Shown in pieces: positions 52,701 to 61,661 of a stretch of DNA of 64,000 nt. Both the position numbers and the translations under genes were made by a program. Numbering within the stretch: the first letter of the stretch is position 1; every line of letters starts with the position of its first letter. Below the pieces are notes generated by a model. The model had not been told where the DNA came from and ran no database searches. It was given only the letters and a program-made list of their open reading frames with translations. Location of the stretch: NCBI RefSeq assembly GCF_013359815.1, contig NZ_JABMCF010000036.1, forward strand, positions 62,001-126,000, in the 5' to 3' direction. This stretch comes from Curtobacterium flaccumfaciens (lineage in GTDB: Bacteria > Actinomycetota > Actinomycetes > Actinomycetales > Microbacteriaceae).

Positions 52701-53765
52701 TCAGGACTGGGTCTTGACCTTGATCGAGCCGTCGATGATGCCGGCCTTCACGTCGTCGAGCTCGCCCTGCAGGCCCTTGTCGACCTTGGACTCGAAGTCG
52801 TGGAACGGCGCGATGCCGACGCCGTCGTTCTCGAGGGTGCCCACGTACGGGTCCTTCGAGAACTTGTCGTCAGCCGCCTGCTCGACGACGTCCTTCACGG
52901 CCGGGCGCATGCCCTTCTCGACCGAGGTGAAGGCGATGTCCTTGTAGCGGGGGTCGGCCTCGTAGAGGTCGCTGTCCGCACCGATCAGGACGGAGCCGTT
53001 GTCGGCGTCCTTGATGGCCTCGGCAGCGGACTGGTAGATCGGGCCACCGACGGGGAGGATCACGTCGGCGTCCTGGTCGAGGAGCGTCTGCGCGACCGAC
53101 TTGGCCTGCGTGCCGGCCTCGAAGCCACCGGTGAAGGAGCCCTTGCCGGTGTCGACGTTCCAGCCGACGACCTTGACGTCCTTGTCCTTCTGCTCGTTGT
53201 AGTACTTCACGCCGTCCGCGAAGCCGTCCATGAAGATGGTGACGGTCGGGATCTGCATGCCACCGAAGGTGCCGACGACGCCGGTCTTCGAGTAGGACGC
53301 CGCCGCGTAGCCGGCGAGGAACGCCGCCTGCGAGGTGTCGAACGTGATCGGCTTGACGTTCTTCGCGTCGATCGAGTTGTCGTCGATGATCGCGAAGTCG
53401 GTGTCGGGGTTCGCAGCGGCCTGCTTCTTCGTGGCGTCGGCCAGGTTGAAGCCGACGGTCACGACGAGGTTGCAGTTCTGGCCGATGAGCTGCTCGATGT
53501 TCGAGTCGTAGACGGTGGCGTCCTTCGACTCGGCCTCCTTGTAGGTGGCGCCGAGTTCCTTGGCGGCGTCCTTCATGCCCTCGTAGCCGAGCTGGTTGAA
53601 CGACTTGTCGTCGAACCCACCGGCGTCGGAGACCATGCAGGGGCGGAAGTCGGTCTTCTTCGCCGTGTCGGTGGTGGACGGCGCCGAGGCGCAGCCGGCC
53701 AGGACGGCGACGGTGCCGGCGAGCGCGAGGCCGCTGAGGACGACCTGTCGGGTACGAGATGTCAC
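52701..53765 (-). CDS. BMP-family nucleoside-binding lipoprotein
   Basis: 354 residues from GTG 53765 with GGAGG nine bases upstream. Lipoprotein signal SGLALAGTVAVLAGC, lipobox LAGC. BMP/Med domain: DFRPCMVSDAGGFDDKSFNQLGYEGMKDAAKELG, NLVVTVGFNLADATKKQAAANPDTDFAIIDD, AAFLAGYAAASYSKTGVVGTFGGMQIPTVTIFMDGFADGV, VGWNVDTGKGSFTGGFEAGTQAKSVAQTLLDQDADVILPVGGP. Delivers nucleosides to the permease complex. Transcribed first, ahead of the ATPase, with a hairpin between, which would make binding protein in excess. Confidence 0.95.
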   Translation of the reverse strand: MTSRTRQVVLSGLALAGTVAVLAGCASAPSTTDTAKKTDFRPCMVSDAGGFDDKSFNQLGYEGMKDAAKELGATYKEAESKDATVYDSNIEQLIGQNCNLVVTVGFNLADATKKQAAANPDTDFAIIDDNSIDAKNVKPITFDTSQAAFLAGYAAASYSKTGVVGTFGGMQIPTVTIFMDGFADGVKYYNEQKDKDVKVVGWNVDTGKGSFTGGFEAGTQAKSVAQTLLDQDADVILPVGGPIYQSAAEAIKDADNGSVLIGADSDLYEADPRYKDIAFTSVEKGMRPAVKDVVEQAADDKFSKDPYVGTLENDGVGIAPFHDFESKVDKGLQGELDDVKAGIIDGSIKVKTQS

Positions 53766-53822
53766 GGGTTGGTTCCTCCGGGGAGCGTGCCCGGACCACG
53801 TGCGTTCCGGGCGATCGTGGCG

Positions 53823-53828
53823 ACAGTA
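53823..53828 (-). promoter_or_regulatory. -10 box TACTGT, BMP lipoprotein gene
   Basis: TACTGT on the minus strand, about 58 nt before the GTG at 53765. Its -35 zone overlaps the inverted repeat at 53848-53870. Confidence 0.5.
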
Positions 53829-53847
53829 CACGACCGTCGGGTCGGTA

Positions 53848-53870
53848 CAGGACCCGTTGCGGGGGTCCTG
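53848..53870. promoter_or_regulatory. Inverted repeat, candidate operator of bmp promoter
   Basis: CAGGACCC (53848-53855) and GGGTCCTG (53863-53870), 7-nt centre, at or just upstream of the -35 position. No regulator gene is present nearby. Confidence 0.45.
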
Positions 53871-53877
53871 CGGATCG

Positions 53878-53915
53878 GTTACGGGATCGCGACCCCGCCG
53901 AAACGCGCCCGTAAC
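53878..53915. terminator. Short inverted repeat between manC stop and bmp promoter
   Basis: GTTACGGG (53878-53885) and CCCGTAAC (53908-53915). Possible weak terminator of the leftward manC. Confidence 0.35.
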
Positions 53916-53963
53916 GCGGGGCCGCCCGCTCACCCCCAGTTCGAGGGGTTTGTCGGTGGAGCG

Positions 53964-55079
53964 CTACAGGACGTCGCCGCGGCCGCTGATCTTCAGGGCA
54001 TCCACGACGCCCTTGACCCGCTGTGCGTTCGCGCTCGTGGTGACGAGCAGCGCGTCCGGGGTGTCCACGACGACGATGTCCTCGACGCCGATGAGCGAGA
54101 TGAGCCGCTGGCTGTGCGAGATCACGATGCCGCTCGACGAGTCCGCCAGGATGCGCGCACCGTCCCCGAGCACCGCGAGGTTGTTCGGCCGGCCGCCGGA
54201 CTGCAGCTTGGCGAGCGAGGCGAAGTCGCCCACGTCGTCCCAGTCGAAGTCGCCGGGGACGACCGCCATGCGTCCGGCGGCTGCAGCCGGCTCGGCGACC
54301 GTGTAGTCGATGGCGATCTTCTCGAGCATCGGCCACACGGCGTCGACGACGGCGCCGCGCGCCGAGGTGTCCCAGGCGTCGGCGAGTTCGTTGATGCCCG
54401 CCAGCAGCTCGGGCTTCGTCCGGCCGATCTCGGCGAGCAGCACGTCGGCGCGCGCGATGAACATGCCGGCGTTCCAGAGGTAGTTGCCCTGCTCGACGTA
54501 CGAGCGGGCGGTGTCGAGGTCCGGCTTCTCGACGAAGGACTTCACCGCGTGTGCGGTCGGGGCACCCTCGATGTCGAGCGCCGCGGTGTCGGCGTTGATG
54601 TACCCGAAGCCGATCGCGGGTTCCGTCGGGGTGATGCCGATGGTGGTGACGTAGCCGGCACGGGCGACGGCGACGGCCTCGCGCACCGAACGACGGAAGC
54701 CGCGGGCGTCACCGATGACGTGGTCGGCGGCGAACGAGCCGATGACGACGTCGGGCTCGCGGCGCACCAGGATCGCCGCGGCCAGGCCGATGGCCGCCGT
54801 GGAGTCCTTCGGCTCGCTCTCGAGCACCACGTTGTGGTCCTCGACGCCGGGCAGCTGCGACTCCACCGCGACCCGGTGCGCACGGCCGGTGACGACCATG
54901 ATCCGCTGGTCGCCGGCGAGCGGCGCCAGACGGTCCCAGGTCTGCCGCAGCAGCGAGGTGCCGGATCCCGTCAGGTCGTGCAGGAACTTGGGTGCGTCCG
55001 CGCGCGACAACGGCCACAGGCGCGATCCGATGCCCCCTGCGGGGATGATCGCGTAGAAGTCTTCGAGAGCGTCAGCCAC
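53964..55079 (-). CDS. manC: Mannose-1-phosphate guanylyltransferase
   Basis: Makes GDP-mannose from GTP and mannose-1-phosphate. 371 residues from GTG 55079; TACGGT six bases upstream supports this start. N-terminal FYAIIPAGGIGSRLWPLSRADAPKFLHDL (nucleotidyltransferase signature), then VVIGSFAADHVIGD, GYINADTAALDI, KSFVEKPDLDTARSYVEQGNYLWNAGMFIARADVLLAEI and DFDWDDVGDFASL. No C-terminal isomerase domain, so it is monofunctional. Divergent from a mannosyltransferase-like GT. Confidence 0.95.
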   Translation of the reverse strand: MADALEDFYAIIPAGGIGSRLWPLSRADAPKFLHDLTGSGTSLLRQTWDRLAPLAGDQRIMVVTGRAHRVAVESQLPGVEDHNVVLESEPKDSTAAIGLAAAILVRREPDVVIGSFAADHVIGDARGFRRSVREAVAVARAGYVTTIGITPTEPAIGFGYINADTAALDIEGAPTAHAVKSFVEKPDLDTARSYVEQGNYLWNAGMFIARADVLLAEIGRTKPELLAGINELADAWDTSARGAVVDAVWPMLEKIAIDYTVAEPAAAAGRMAVVPGDFDWDDVGDFASLAKLQSGGRPNNLAVLGDGARILADSSSGIVISHSQRLISLIGVEDIVVVDTPDALLVTTSANAQRVKGVVDALKISGRGDVL

Positions 55080-55085
55080 GCGCTC

Positions 55086-55091
55086 ACCGTA
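55086..55091 (-). promoter_or_regulatory. -10 box TACGGT, manC (leaderless)
   Basis: TACGGT on the minus strand, 6 nt before the GTG at 55079. Confidence 0.55.
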
Positions 55092-55254
55092 CCGCCCCCG
55101 CCGGGCGGATCCTGGGTGGTCTCCGCACGATTCCCGCATGCGGCCTCCCGCAGGGCTCCGTCCGGCGTCCGCACCGGAGGGCGTCGCGTTGTTCACCCGG
55201 CGCGCGCGTCCCGTTCACGTCGTCGGCCCCGCCGGGTCACGTCACGCCCGGAGC

Positions 55255-56502
55255 ATGGGCAGCACCATGAGCGCACGCAGCGTGGAGCGCGGCACGTCCC
55301 CCCGGACCGTCGCCGTCGTGACCGAGAGCTTCCTGCCCACCCTCAACGGCGTGACCACCAGTGTCCTGGCGGTCCTCGACCACCTGGAACGACGGGGTCA
55401 CCGCGCGGTCGTGATCGCCCCGGACACCCCCGGCCTGGCGCAGTTCCGGTCGCGCAGCGCCGTCGAGCGCTACCGCTCCTTCGACGTCCACCGCATCCCC
55501 GCCGTCGCCTACCGCCAGTTCCCGGTGGCACTCCCCCACCCGGTGCTCGACACGATCCTCGCCGCCTCCGGCGCCGACGTGCTCCACGCCGCCAGTCCGT
55601 TCCTGCTGGGTGGGCGCGCGATCACGGCAGCCGGGAGGCTCGGCATCCCCTCCGTCGCCGTCTTCCAGACCGACGTGGCCGGGTTCGCCCGCCGCAACGG
55701 CCTGACCGCGACCGTCCCGTTGGTGCGGAAGATCCTCGGACGCATCCACGCCGGCGCCTCGCTGACGCTCGCCCCGTCGAGCGCGACGACCACGATGCTC
55801 GCCGAGGAGGGCGTGCCCCGCGTCGCCCGCTGGGGTCGCGGCGTCGACACCGAGCTGTTCCACCCCGCGCGCCGGTCGACCGGGCACGTGCGGGCACTCC
55901 GCCGCCGCCTGGCCCCGAACGGCGAGACCATCGTCGGGTACGTCGGACGCCTGGCCCCGGAGAAGGAGGTCGAGCGGCTCGCCGAACTCGGCGGCGTCCC
56001 CGGCATCCGGGTCGTCGTGGCCGGAGGGGGTCCGTCGCGGGCCATGCTCGAACGGCGGCTCCGGCACCTCGACGTCACCTTCACGGGCCCCCTGCGCGGC
56101 GACGCACTCGCCGACGCGTACGCGTCGCTCGACCTGTTCGTGCACACCGGTCCGGCCGAGACCTTCGGGCAGACCCTGCAGGAGGCCCACGCCTCCGGCC
56201 TGCCGGTGATCGCACCGGCTTCAGGCGGCCCGCTCGACCTGGTCGCCCCGGGGCTCGACGGCGAGCTCTACGACGCCGATGCCCCGCAGGCCCTGCGGCA
56301 CGCGGTCCTGCGACTGCACCACGACCGCGCGCTGGCGGAGCGGATGGGTTCCGCCGGTCGGCTCCGCGTCGAGGGCACCACCTGGGAGGCCGTCGGTGAC
56401 CAGCTCCTCGACCACCACGACACGGCCCGCACCATCGGCGCGCCGCCCGTCGGACGGGGCCTCCGGGCAGGTCGGGACGAGAAGGTCAGCGCCCGCGCAT
56501 AG
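55255..56502 (+). CDS. GT4 alpha-mannosyltransferase-like protein (MgtA/PimB group)
   Basis: 415 residues from ATG 55255, or 411 from ATG 55267; neither has an ideal ribosome site. N-terminal VAVVTESFLPTLNGVTTSVLAVLDHLERRGH, AASPFLLGGRAITAAGRLGIPSVAVFQTDVAGFARRNG, then SLTLAPSSATTTMLAEEGVPRVARWGRGVDTELFHPARRS, IVGYVGRLAPEKEVERLAEL and HTGPAETFGQTLQEAHASGLPVIAPASGGPLDLV with the donor-site glutamates. Close to GDP-mannose-dependent mannosyltransferases that act on PI or glycolipids. The divergent manC supplies GDP-mannose. Its stop TAG forms part of the sdh -10 box. Confidence 0.9.
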   Translation: MGSTMSARSVERGTSPRTVAVVTESFLPTLNGVTTSVLAVLDHLERRGHRAVVIAPDTPGLAQFRSRSAVERYRSFDVHRIPAVAYRQFPVALPHPVLDTILAASGADVLHAASPFLLGGRAITAAGRLGIPSVAVFQTDVAGFARRNGLTATVPLVRKILGRIHAGASLTLAPSSATTTMLAEEGVPRVARWGRGVDTELFHPARRSTGHVRALRRRLAPNGETIVGYVGRLAPEKEVERLAELGGVPGIRVVVAGGGPSRAMLERRLRHLDVTFTGPLRGDALADAYASLDLFVHTGPAETFGQTLQEAHASGLPVIAPASGGPLDLVAPGLDGELYDADAPQALRHAVLRLHHDRALAERMGSAGRLRVEGTTWEAVGDQLLDHHDTARTIGAPPVGRGLRAGRDEKVSARA

Positions 56503-56505
56503 GAT
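56500..56505 (+). promoter_or_regulatory. -10 box TAGGAT of sdh operon, containing upstream stop codon
   Basis: TAG is the stop of the mannosyltransferase-like gene; TAGGAT predicts a start near 56512 and a 69-nt leader before sdhC. Confidence 0.5.
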
Positions 56506-56536
56506 GGGTCGTGTTCCACACGAACACGAACGGCAA

Positions 56537-56559
56537 GGGCTCGCCGATCGGGCGAGCCC
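56537..56559 (+). promoter_or_regulatory. Hairpin in sdhC leader
   Basis: GGGCTCGCC (56537-56545) and GGCGAGCCC (56551-56559) form a 9-bp perfect stem with a 5-nt loop, 21 nt before the sdhC ATG and next to the GGAAGGA ribosome site. It could act as an attenuator or modulate translation. Confidence 0.5.
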
Positions 56560-56580
56560 GTCCTATGGAAGGACGAGCTC

Positions 56581-57030
56581 ATGGCTGAGCACACCGGCGG
56601 GGGTACGGCGACCGCGGTGCCCGACGTCTCGATCGAAGCCCCGCGGGCTTCTCGGACGCCACAGGGCACGCTCTACCGCGGTTCGATCGGGATGTGGTCG
56701 TGGGTCCTCCACCGCATCACCGGCGTCGCGATCTACTTCTTCCTGCTCGTGCACATCCTCGACACGGCGCTCGTGCGGCTCTCCCCAGAGGCGTACAACG
56801 CGGTCATCGGCACGTACAAGACCCCGATCATGAACCTCGGCGAAATCGCCCTCGTCATGGCCATCGTGTTCCACGCCTTCAACGGCCTGCGGATCATCCT
56901 GATCGACTTCTGGTCGAAGGGCCCGAAGTACCAGCGGGCCATGTTCTGGATCGTCATGGTCCTGTGGGCGGTGGCGATCGCGGGCTTCCTGCCCCGCCAG
57001 CTCATGAACCTCGTCGCGGACTTCAACTGA
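56581..57030 (+). CDS. sdhC: Succinate dehydrogenase cytochrome b556 subunit (SdhC)
   Basis: 149 residues, ATG 56581 with GGAAGGA seven bases upstream. RGSIGMWSWVLHRITGVAIYFFLLVHILDTALV is the SdhC signature; the His in VHILDT and the later HAFNGLRIILIDF are heme and quinone-site region residues. Three helices. First gene of sdhCDAB. Confidence 0.95.
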   Translation: MAEHTGGGTATAVPDVSIEAPRASRTPQGTLYRGSIGMWSWVLHRITGVAIYFFLLVHILDTALVRLSPEAYNAVIGTYKTPIMNLGEIALVMAIVFHAFNGLRIILIDFWSKGPKYQRAMFWIVMVLWAVAIAGFLPRQLMNLVADFN

Positions 57031-57041
57031 GGGGCACGAAC

Positions 57042-57488
57042 ATGACCACGCAGATCGTCGAACCTCCCCGCTCGGCCGCAGCCGCCCGCAGCACCACCAA
57101 CTGGGAGAAGTGGGGCTGGATCTACATGCGCGCCTCGGGCGTGCTGCTCGTCGTGCTGATCTTCGGCCACCTCTTCGTCAACATGGTGGCCGGCGAGGGC
57201 GTCAAGCAGATCGACTTCGCCTTCGTCGCCGGCAAGTGGGCCAACCCCTTCTGGCAGGTCTGGGACTCGCTCATGCTGGTCCTCGCCCTCATCCACGGCT
57301 CGAACGGCATGCGCACGATCGTCAACGACTACGTGTCGAAGCCCGGCATCCGCAAGACGCTCCTCGTCGCGATCCTGGCCGCCTGCGTCGTGCTGATCGT
57401 CCTCGGGCTCCTCGTCTGCTGGACGTTCGACCCGTGCCCCGCCGGCGCCGCTGCCGCCGACCTGCCGTCCTTCTGCCCGGCGCAGTAG
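57042..57488 (+). CDS. sdhD: Succinate dehydrogenase hydrophobic membrane anchor (SdhD)
   Basis: 148 residues from ATG 57042, 11 nt after sdhC. Three helices; [29 protein letters not shown] contains the heme-ligand type His, and [18 protein letters not shown] is conserved. The C-terminus carries three Cys ([10 protein letters not shown] and FCPAQ), unusual but on the outer face. Confidence 0.93.
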   Translation: MTTQIVEPPRSAAAARSTTNWEKWGWIYMRASGVLLVVLIFGHLFVNMVAGEGVKQIDFAFVAGKWANPFWQVWDSLMLVLALIHGSNGMRTIVNDYVSKPGIRKTLLVAILAACVVLIVLGLLVCWTFDPCPAGAAAADLPSFCPAQ

Positions 57489-57537
57489 CACCACCACCGT
57501 TGCTGCCCGCGTTCCCACCGTCTACGGAAAGACCCCT

Positions 57538-59331
57538 GTGACCGAGACCACCGTCCACCACCACCAGTTCGACATCGTCATCATCGGCGCCGGAGGCGCG
57601 GGTATGCGAGCCGCGATCGAAGCCGGCCCGAAGGCGAAGACGGCCGTCATCTCGAAGCTCTACCCCACCCGGTCGCACACCGGTGCGGCGCAGGGCGGGA
57701 TGGCCGCGGCCCTCGCGAACGTCGAAGAGGACTCGTGGGAGTGGCACACCTTCGACACGATCAAGGGCGGCGACTACCTGGTCGACCAGGACGCCGCCGA
57801 GATCCTCGCGAAAGAGGCGATCGACGCCGTCATCGACCTCGAGAACATGGGCCTGCCGTTCAACCGCACGCCCGAGGGCAAGATCGACCAGCGCCGTTTC
57901 GGTGGGCACACCCGCGACCACGGCAAGTCCCCGGTCCGCCGGGCCTGCTACGCCGCCGACCGCACCGGGCACATGATCCTGCAGACGCTGTTCCAGAACT
58001 GCGTGAAGCTCGGCGTCGAGTTCTACAACGAGTTCTACGCGCTCGACCTCATCATGGTCGACGTCGTCGGTGACGACGGTGTCACCCGCCAGCAGCCGGC
58101 CGGCGTCGTCGCGTTCGAGCTCGCGACCGGTGAGCTGCACGTCTTCCACGCCAAGGCGATGATCTTCGCGACCGGCGGCTTCGGCAAGATGTACAAGACC
58201 ACCTCGAACGCGCACACCCTGACCGGCGACGGCGTCGGCATCGTGTGGCGCAAGGGCCTGCCGCTCGAGGACATGGAGTTCTTCCAGTTCCACCCGACCG
58301 GACTCGCCGGGCTCGGCATCCTGCTGACCGAGGGTGCCCGTGGCGAGGGCGCGATCCTCCGGAACGCCTCGGGCGAGCGCTTCATGGAGCGGTACGCCCC
58401 CACCATCAAGGACCTCGCACCGCGTGACATCGTCGCGCGCTGCATGGTGCAGGAAGTGGCCGAGGGTCGGGGTGCCGGACCGAACAAGGACTACGTGCTG
58501 CTCGACTGCACGCACCTGGGGGCCGAGGTCCTCGAGACGAAGCTGCCGGACATCACCGAGTTCGCCCGCACGTACCTCGGCGTCGACCCGGTCGTCGAGC
58601 CGGTGCCCGTCATGCCGACCGCGCACTACGCGATGGGCGGGATCCCGACGAACGTCAAGGCCGAGGTCCTGTACGACAACACCACCGTCGTCCCCGGCCT
58701 GTACGCCGCCGGCGAGTGCGCCTGCGTCTCCGTGCACGGCTCCAACCGCCTCGGCACCAACTCGCTGCTCGACATCAACGTCTTCGGCAAGCGCTCGGGC
58801 AACAACGCCGCCGAGTGGGTCCAGACCGCCGAGTTCCTCCCCCTGCCGGAAGACCCGGCGGCCGGCGTCCGCGGCATGCTCGACCAGCTCCGTGCCTCGA
58901 CCGGCACCGAGCGCGTCTCCGCCCTCCGCAAGGAACTGCAGGAGGAGATGGACAAGAACGCGCAGGTGTTCCGCACGGACGAGTCGCTCGCCCGTGTCAC
59001 CGAGACCCTGCACACGCTCCGCAACCGCTTCATGCAGGTCTCCGTGCAGGACAAGGGCAAGCGGTTCAACACCGACCTGCTCGAGGCCGTCGAGCTCGGG
59101 TTCCTGCTCGACCTGGCCGAGGTCGTCGTCTACTCCGCGCGCAACCGCAAGGAGAGCCGCGGCGGCCACATGCGCGACGACTACCCGAAGCGCGACGACG
59201 AGAACTACATGCAGCACACCATGGCGTACCTGACGGGCGACCCGCACTCGTCACTCGCCGACGACCACATCACGCTCGACTGGAAGCCCGTCGTCATCAC
59301 GCGGTACCAGCCGATGGAGAGGAAGTACTGA
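57538..59331 (+). CDS. sdhA: Succinate dehydrogenase flavoprotein subunit (SdhA)
   Basis: 597 residues from GTG 57538 with GGAAAG upstream. FAD domain [20 protein letters not shown]-attachment region [16 protein letters not shown] with the covalent-FAD His; active site [23 protein letters not shown] and [23 protein letters not shown] and [26 protein letters not shown]. Oxidises succinate to fumarate at the cytoplasmic face. Only 1 nt from sdhB. Confidence 0.97.
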   Translation: MTETTVHHHQFDIVIIGAGGAGMRAAIEAGPKAKTAVISKLYPTRSHTGAAQGGMAAALANVEEDSWEWHTFDTIKGGDYLVDQDAAEILAKEAIDAVIDLENMGLPFNRTPEGKIDQRRFGGHTRDHGKSPVRRACYAADRTGHMILQTLFQNCVKLGVEFYNEFYALDLIMVDVVGDDGVTRQQPAGVVAFELATGELHVFHAKAMIFATGGFGKMYKTTSNAHTLTGDGVGIVWRKGLPLEDMEFFQFHPTGLAGLGILLTEGARGEGAILRNASGERFMERYAPTIKDLAPRDIVARCMVQEVAEGRGAGPNKDYVLLDCTHLGAEVLETKLPDITEFARTYLGVDPVVEPVPVMPTAHYAMGGIPTNVKAEVLYDNTTVVPGLYAAGECACVSVHGSNRLGTNSLLDINVFGKRSGNNAAEWVQTAEFLPLPEDPAAGVRGMLDQLRASTGTERVSALRKELQEEMDKNAQVFRTDESLARVTETLHTLRNRFMQVSVQDKGKRFNTDLLEAVELGFLLDLAEVVVYSARNRKESRGGHMRDDYPKRDDENYMQHTMAYLTGDPHSSLADDHITLDWKPVVITRYQPMERKY

Positions 59332-59332
59332 G

Positions 59333-60106
59333 ATGACCGACACCCTGGTCTCCGAGGCACCCCGCACCGACACCGTGCAGGACGCCCCTCCCGGATCCTT
59401 CTCCGTCACGGTCATCGTCCGTCGCTTCGACCCCGACGTCGACGACGAGCCGCGCTGGCAGGACTTCGACGTCATGATGCTGCCGACCGACCGCATCCTC
59501 GACGCCCTGCACAAGATCAAGTGGGAGCAGGACGGGTCCCTGACCTTCCGCCGCTCGTGCGCACACGGCGTCTGCGGGTCCGACGCCATGCGCATCAACG
59601 GTCGCAACCGCCTGGCGTGCAAGACCCTGATCAAGGACCTCGACGTCTCGAAGCCGATCTACGTCGAGGCGATCAAGGGCCTGCCGCTCGAGAAGGACCT
59701 CGTCGTCGACATGGAGCCCTTCTTCCAGAGCTACCGCGAGGTGCAGCCGTTCCTGCAGTCCTCGTCAGCCCCGACGCCCGGCAAGGAGCGTGTGCAGTCC
59801 GTCGCCGACCGCGCCCGCTTCGACGACACCACGAAGTGCATCCTCTGCGCCGCGTGCACGTCGTCCTGCCCGGTGTTCTGGACCGACGGGCAGTACTTCG
59901 GCCCCGCCGCGATCGTGAACGCACACCGCTTCATCTTCGACTCCCGCGACGACGCCGCGAACGTCCGTCTCGACATCCTCAACGACAAGGAAGGCGTCTG
60001 GCGCTGCCGCACGACCTTCAACTGCACCGACGCGTGCCCCCGCGGCATCCAGGTGACGAAGGCGATCTCCGAGGTCAAACAGGCGATCATGCGCGGCCGG
60101 GCGTAG
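59333..60106 (+). CDS. sdhB: Succinate dehydrogenase iron-sulfur subunit (SdhB)
   Basis: 257 residues. 2Fe-2S cysteines in RRSCAHGVCGSDAMRINGRNRLAC, then CILCAACTSSCPVFW (4Fe-4S) and CRTTFNCTDACPRGIQVTKAI (3Fe-4S and 4Fe-4S ligands). Transfers electrons from SdhA to the SdhCD quinone site. Last gene of the operon; the next gene has its own leaderless promoter 52 nt on. Confidence 0.97.
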   Translation: MTDTLVSEAPRTDTVQDAPPGSFSVTVIVRRFDPDVDDEPRWQDFDVMMLPTDRILDALHKIKWEQDGSLTFRRSCAHGVCGSDAMRINGRNRLACKTLIKDLDVSKPIYVEAIKGLPLEKDLVVDMEPFFQSYREVQPFLQSSSAPTPGKERVQSVADRARFDDTTKCILCAACTSSCPVFWTDGQYFGPAAIVNAHRFIFDSRDDAANVRLDILNDKEGVWRCRTTFNCTDACPRGIQVTKAISEVKQAIMRGRA

Positions 60107-60144
60107 TCCCGGCTCCGTCCAAGGCCCAGCACCACGTCGACCGA

Positions 60145-60150
60145 TAGGCT
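60145..60150 (+). promoter_or_regulatory. -10 box TAGGCT, TNT-like gene (leaderless)
   Basis: TAGGCT, 7 nt before the ATG at 60158. Confidence 0.6.
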
Positions 60151-60157
60151 CCCGACC

Positions 60158-60799
60158 ATGACGTTCGCGGACACCCGCCCCATCCTCGACCAGCTCGGCT
60201 ACACGACCCGGTACGTGCAGCTCCCCGGCGAGACCCTGCACGAACCGCCGGTCGAGGGGGCGCTCCGCATCGTCCAGACCGACGCTTCCGGCTACGCGCT
60301 CGAGGTCGTCGACTACGGCACGGCTCGTCGTCTCGCGCAGGCCACAGGCGAGGACGACGCGGTCGAGATGCTGCGCCGGTTCCTGAACCGTCCGTTCCCG
60401 GAGCCGCGCGACATCCCCCGCCACGAGCTCGAGGGGCTCCGCGACCGCGCGGCGTCGACCTACCCGCAGCTCGCGCAGCAGGTCGCGCAGGCCGGCGAGC
60501 AGGGGCTGACCATCCAGATCCCGGCCGGTGTCCCCGTCGACCGCATCGGTGGCCCGGACGGCTACCTGCTGCACCCGCTCGACACCCCACTGCCCAGCCG
60601 GTCACTGCCCCCGCACGTGACCTCCTCGCCGGAAACCCACCGGTACGTCGTTGACCGGCCGTTCCTGGTGAACGTCCGCTTCGTCCAGCCGTGGTTCGAG
60701 CAGCCGGGCGGCGCCCTGCGCTTCCAGATCGCCGACCCGTCGGCCACCGTGCGTGACCTGGTGGTCGACGGCGCGCTCGTCCGCCTCCGGGTCGTCTGA
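60158..60799 (+). CDS. TNT-domain-like protein (NAD glycohydrolase fold), orphan
   Basis: 213 residues. The first 110 residues are not recognised. From about 118 the sequence follows the tuberculosis necrotizing toxin domain: IPAGVPVDRIGGPDGYLLHPLDTPLPSRSLPP, RYVVDRPFLV, PWFEQPGGALRFQ. TNT domains hydrolyse NAD(P). The usual GGGxQY ending is GGALRF here, so the catalytic Gln may be missing or shifted, and activity is doubtful. No signal peptide, secretion domain or known immunity gene is present. Own leaderless promoter after sdhB. A bidirectional hairpin follows. Confidence 0.7.
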   Translation: MTFADTRPILDQLGYTTRYVQLPGETLHEPPVEGALRIVQTDASGYALEVVDYGTARRLAQATGEDDAVEMLRRFLNRPFPEPRDIPRHELEGLRDRAASTYPQLAQQVAQAGEQGLTIQIPAGVPVDRIGGPDGYLLHPLDTPLPSRSLPPHVTSSPETHRYVVDRPFLVNVRFVQPWFEQPGGALRFQIADPSATVRDLVVDGALVRLRVV

Positions 60800-60813
60800 G
60801 CGCACCGATACAC

Positions 60814-60854
60814 GAACAGCCCGCCCCGCGCTCGACGCGTGGGGCGGGCTGTTC
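60814..60854. terminator. Bidirectional hairpin, TNT-like gene and DUF805 gene
   Basis: GAACAGCCCGCCCC (60814-60827) pairs with GGGGCGGGCTGTTC (60841-60854). Lies between convergent stops at 60799 and 60867. Confidence 0.75.
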
Positions 60855-60866
60855 TCGTTCGTGGAG

Positions 60867-61661
60867 CTACCGCAGGTCGGGGCGGTCGTACCGCGCACCG
60901 GCCGGGTTCGACGGCAGGCAGCCGAACACGATGGCTGCGGGGCTCGCGATGAGCGACACGAGCCAGAGCGGGCCCGGCAGGTTCGCGTCGTGGAGCCGGC
61001 GCCACGCGAGTGCCAGGTTCGGCACGAGGGTGGCGAGACACCACAGCCCGAAGAGCCCGAGCAGCACGAAGGCGAACGGCGAAGGCGCCCCCGACACGTC
61101 GCGCGAGTACCCGTAGTCGTCCACGACGGTGGTCGACGGGCTGGTGGCGATCAGCAGGGCGATGAAGCCCCCGTAGAGCACGATCGTGACGATGGCGTTG
61201 GCCAGGAACCAGTACCAGTACTCACTGCGACCGGCACGGCCGTCGAAGCGGGCGTACTTCTTGAAGAACCGGAGGAAGGCGTCGAGGAACCCGATGCCGT
61301 ACCAGGGGGCCCACAGCGGCGGAACGCCGTCCGGGCCGACCGGTATCGGCTCCGCCAGCTGCGGGTACCCACGAACGTACGGCTGGGCGTACTGCTGGTA
61401 CGGCTGCTGCCCGTAGCCGGGCTGCTGCCCGTAGCCGGGCTGCTGCCCGTAGCCGGGCTGCTGTCCGTACCCGGGCTGCTGTCCGTACCCAGGCTGCTGC
61501 CCGTACCCAGGCTGCTGCCCGTACCCAGGCTGCTGCCCGTACCCAGGCTGCTGCCCGTACCCAGGCTGCTGCCCGTACCCGGGCTGCGCGCCGTCCCCCG
61601 GCTGTCCCTGCTGCTGATCGCCGCCGGGCTGGCCCCACTGGGGCGTCCCGTCGTTGCTCAT
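60867..61661 (-). CDS. DUF805 membrane protein with (PGYGQQ)10 N-terminal repeat
   Basis: 264 residues from ATG 61661 (ATGA overlap with the next DUF805 gene upstream). Residues about 29-90 are ten near-exact PGYGQQ units encoded by an 18-bp tandem repeat. Then [45 protein letters not shown], the DUF805 signature, and four helices, ending [21 protein letters not shown] and [11 protein letters not shown]. Function unknown; the Gln/Gly/Tyr tail is probably cytoplasmic and disordered. Third of three tandem paralogues. Confidence 0.9.
   Translation of the reverse strand: MSNDGTPQWGQPGGDQQQGQPGDGAQPGYGQQPGYGQQPGYGQQPGYGQQPGYGQQPGYGQQPGYGQQPGYGQQPGYGQQPGYGQQPYQQYAQPYVRGYPQLAEPIPVGPDGVPPLWAPWYGIGFLDAFLRFFKKYARFDGRAGRSEYWYWFLANAIVTIVLYGGFIALLIATSPSTTVVDDYGYSRDVSGAPSPFAFVLLGLFGLWCLATLVPNLALAWRRLHDANLPGPLWLVSLIASPAAIVFGCLPSNPAGARYDRPDLR
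61402..61582 (-). repeat. 18-bp coding tandem repeat, 10 units (GYGQQP)
   Basis: Ten contiguous units. The three units closest to the 3' end of the gene share one sequence version and the others a second version, which suggests recent local expansion. Confidence 0.9.

Noticed and set aside
61402..61582. 18-bp repeats as a CRISPR-like array
   Set aside because: Units are contiguous without spacers and encode PGYGQQ in frame within a DUF805 protein.
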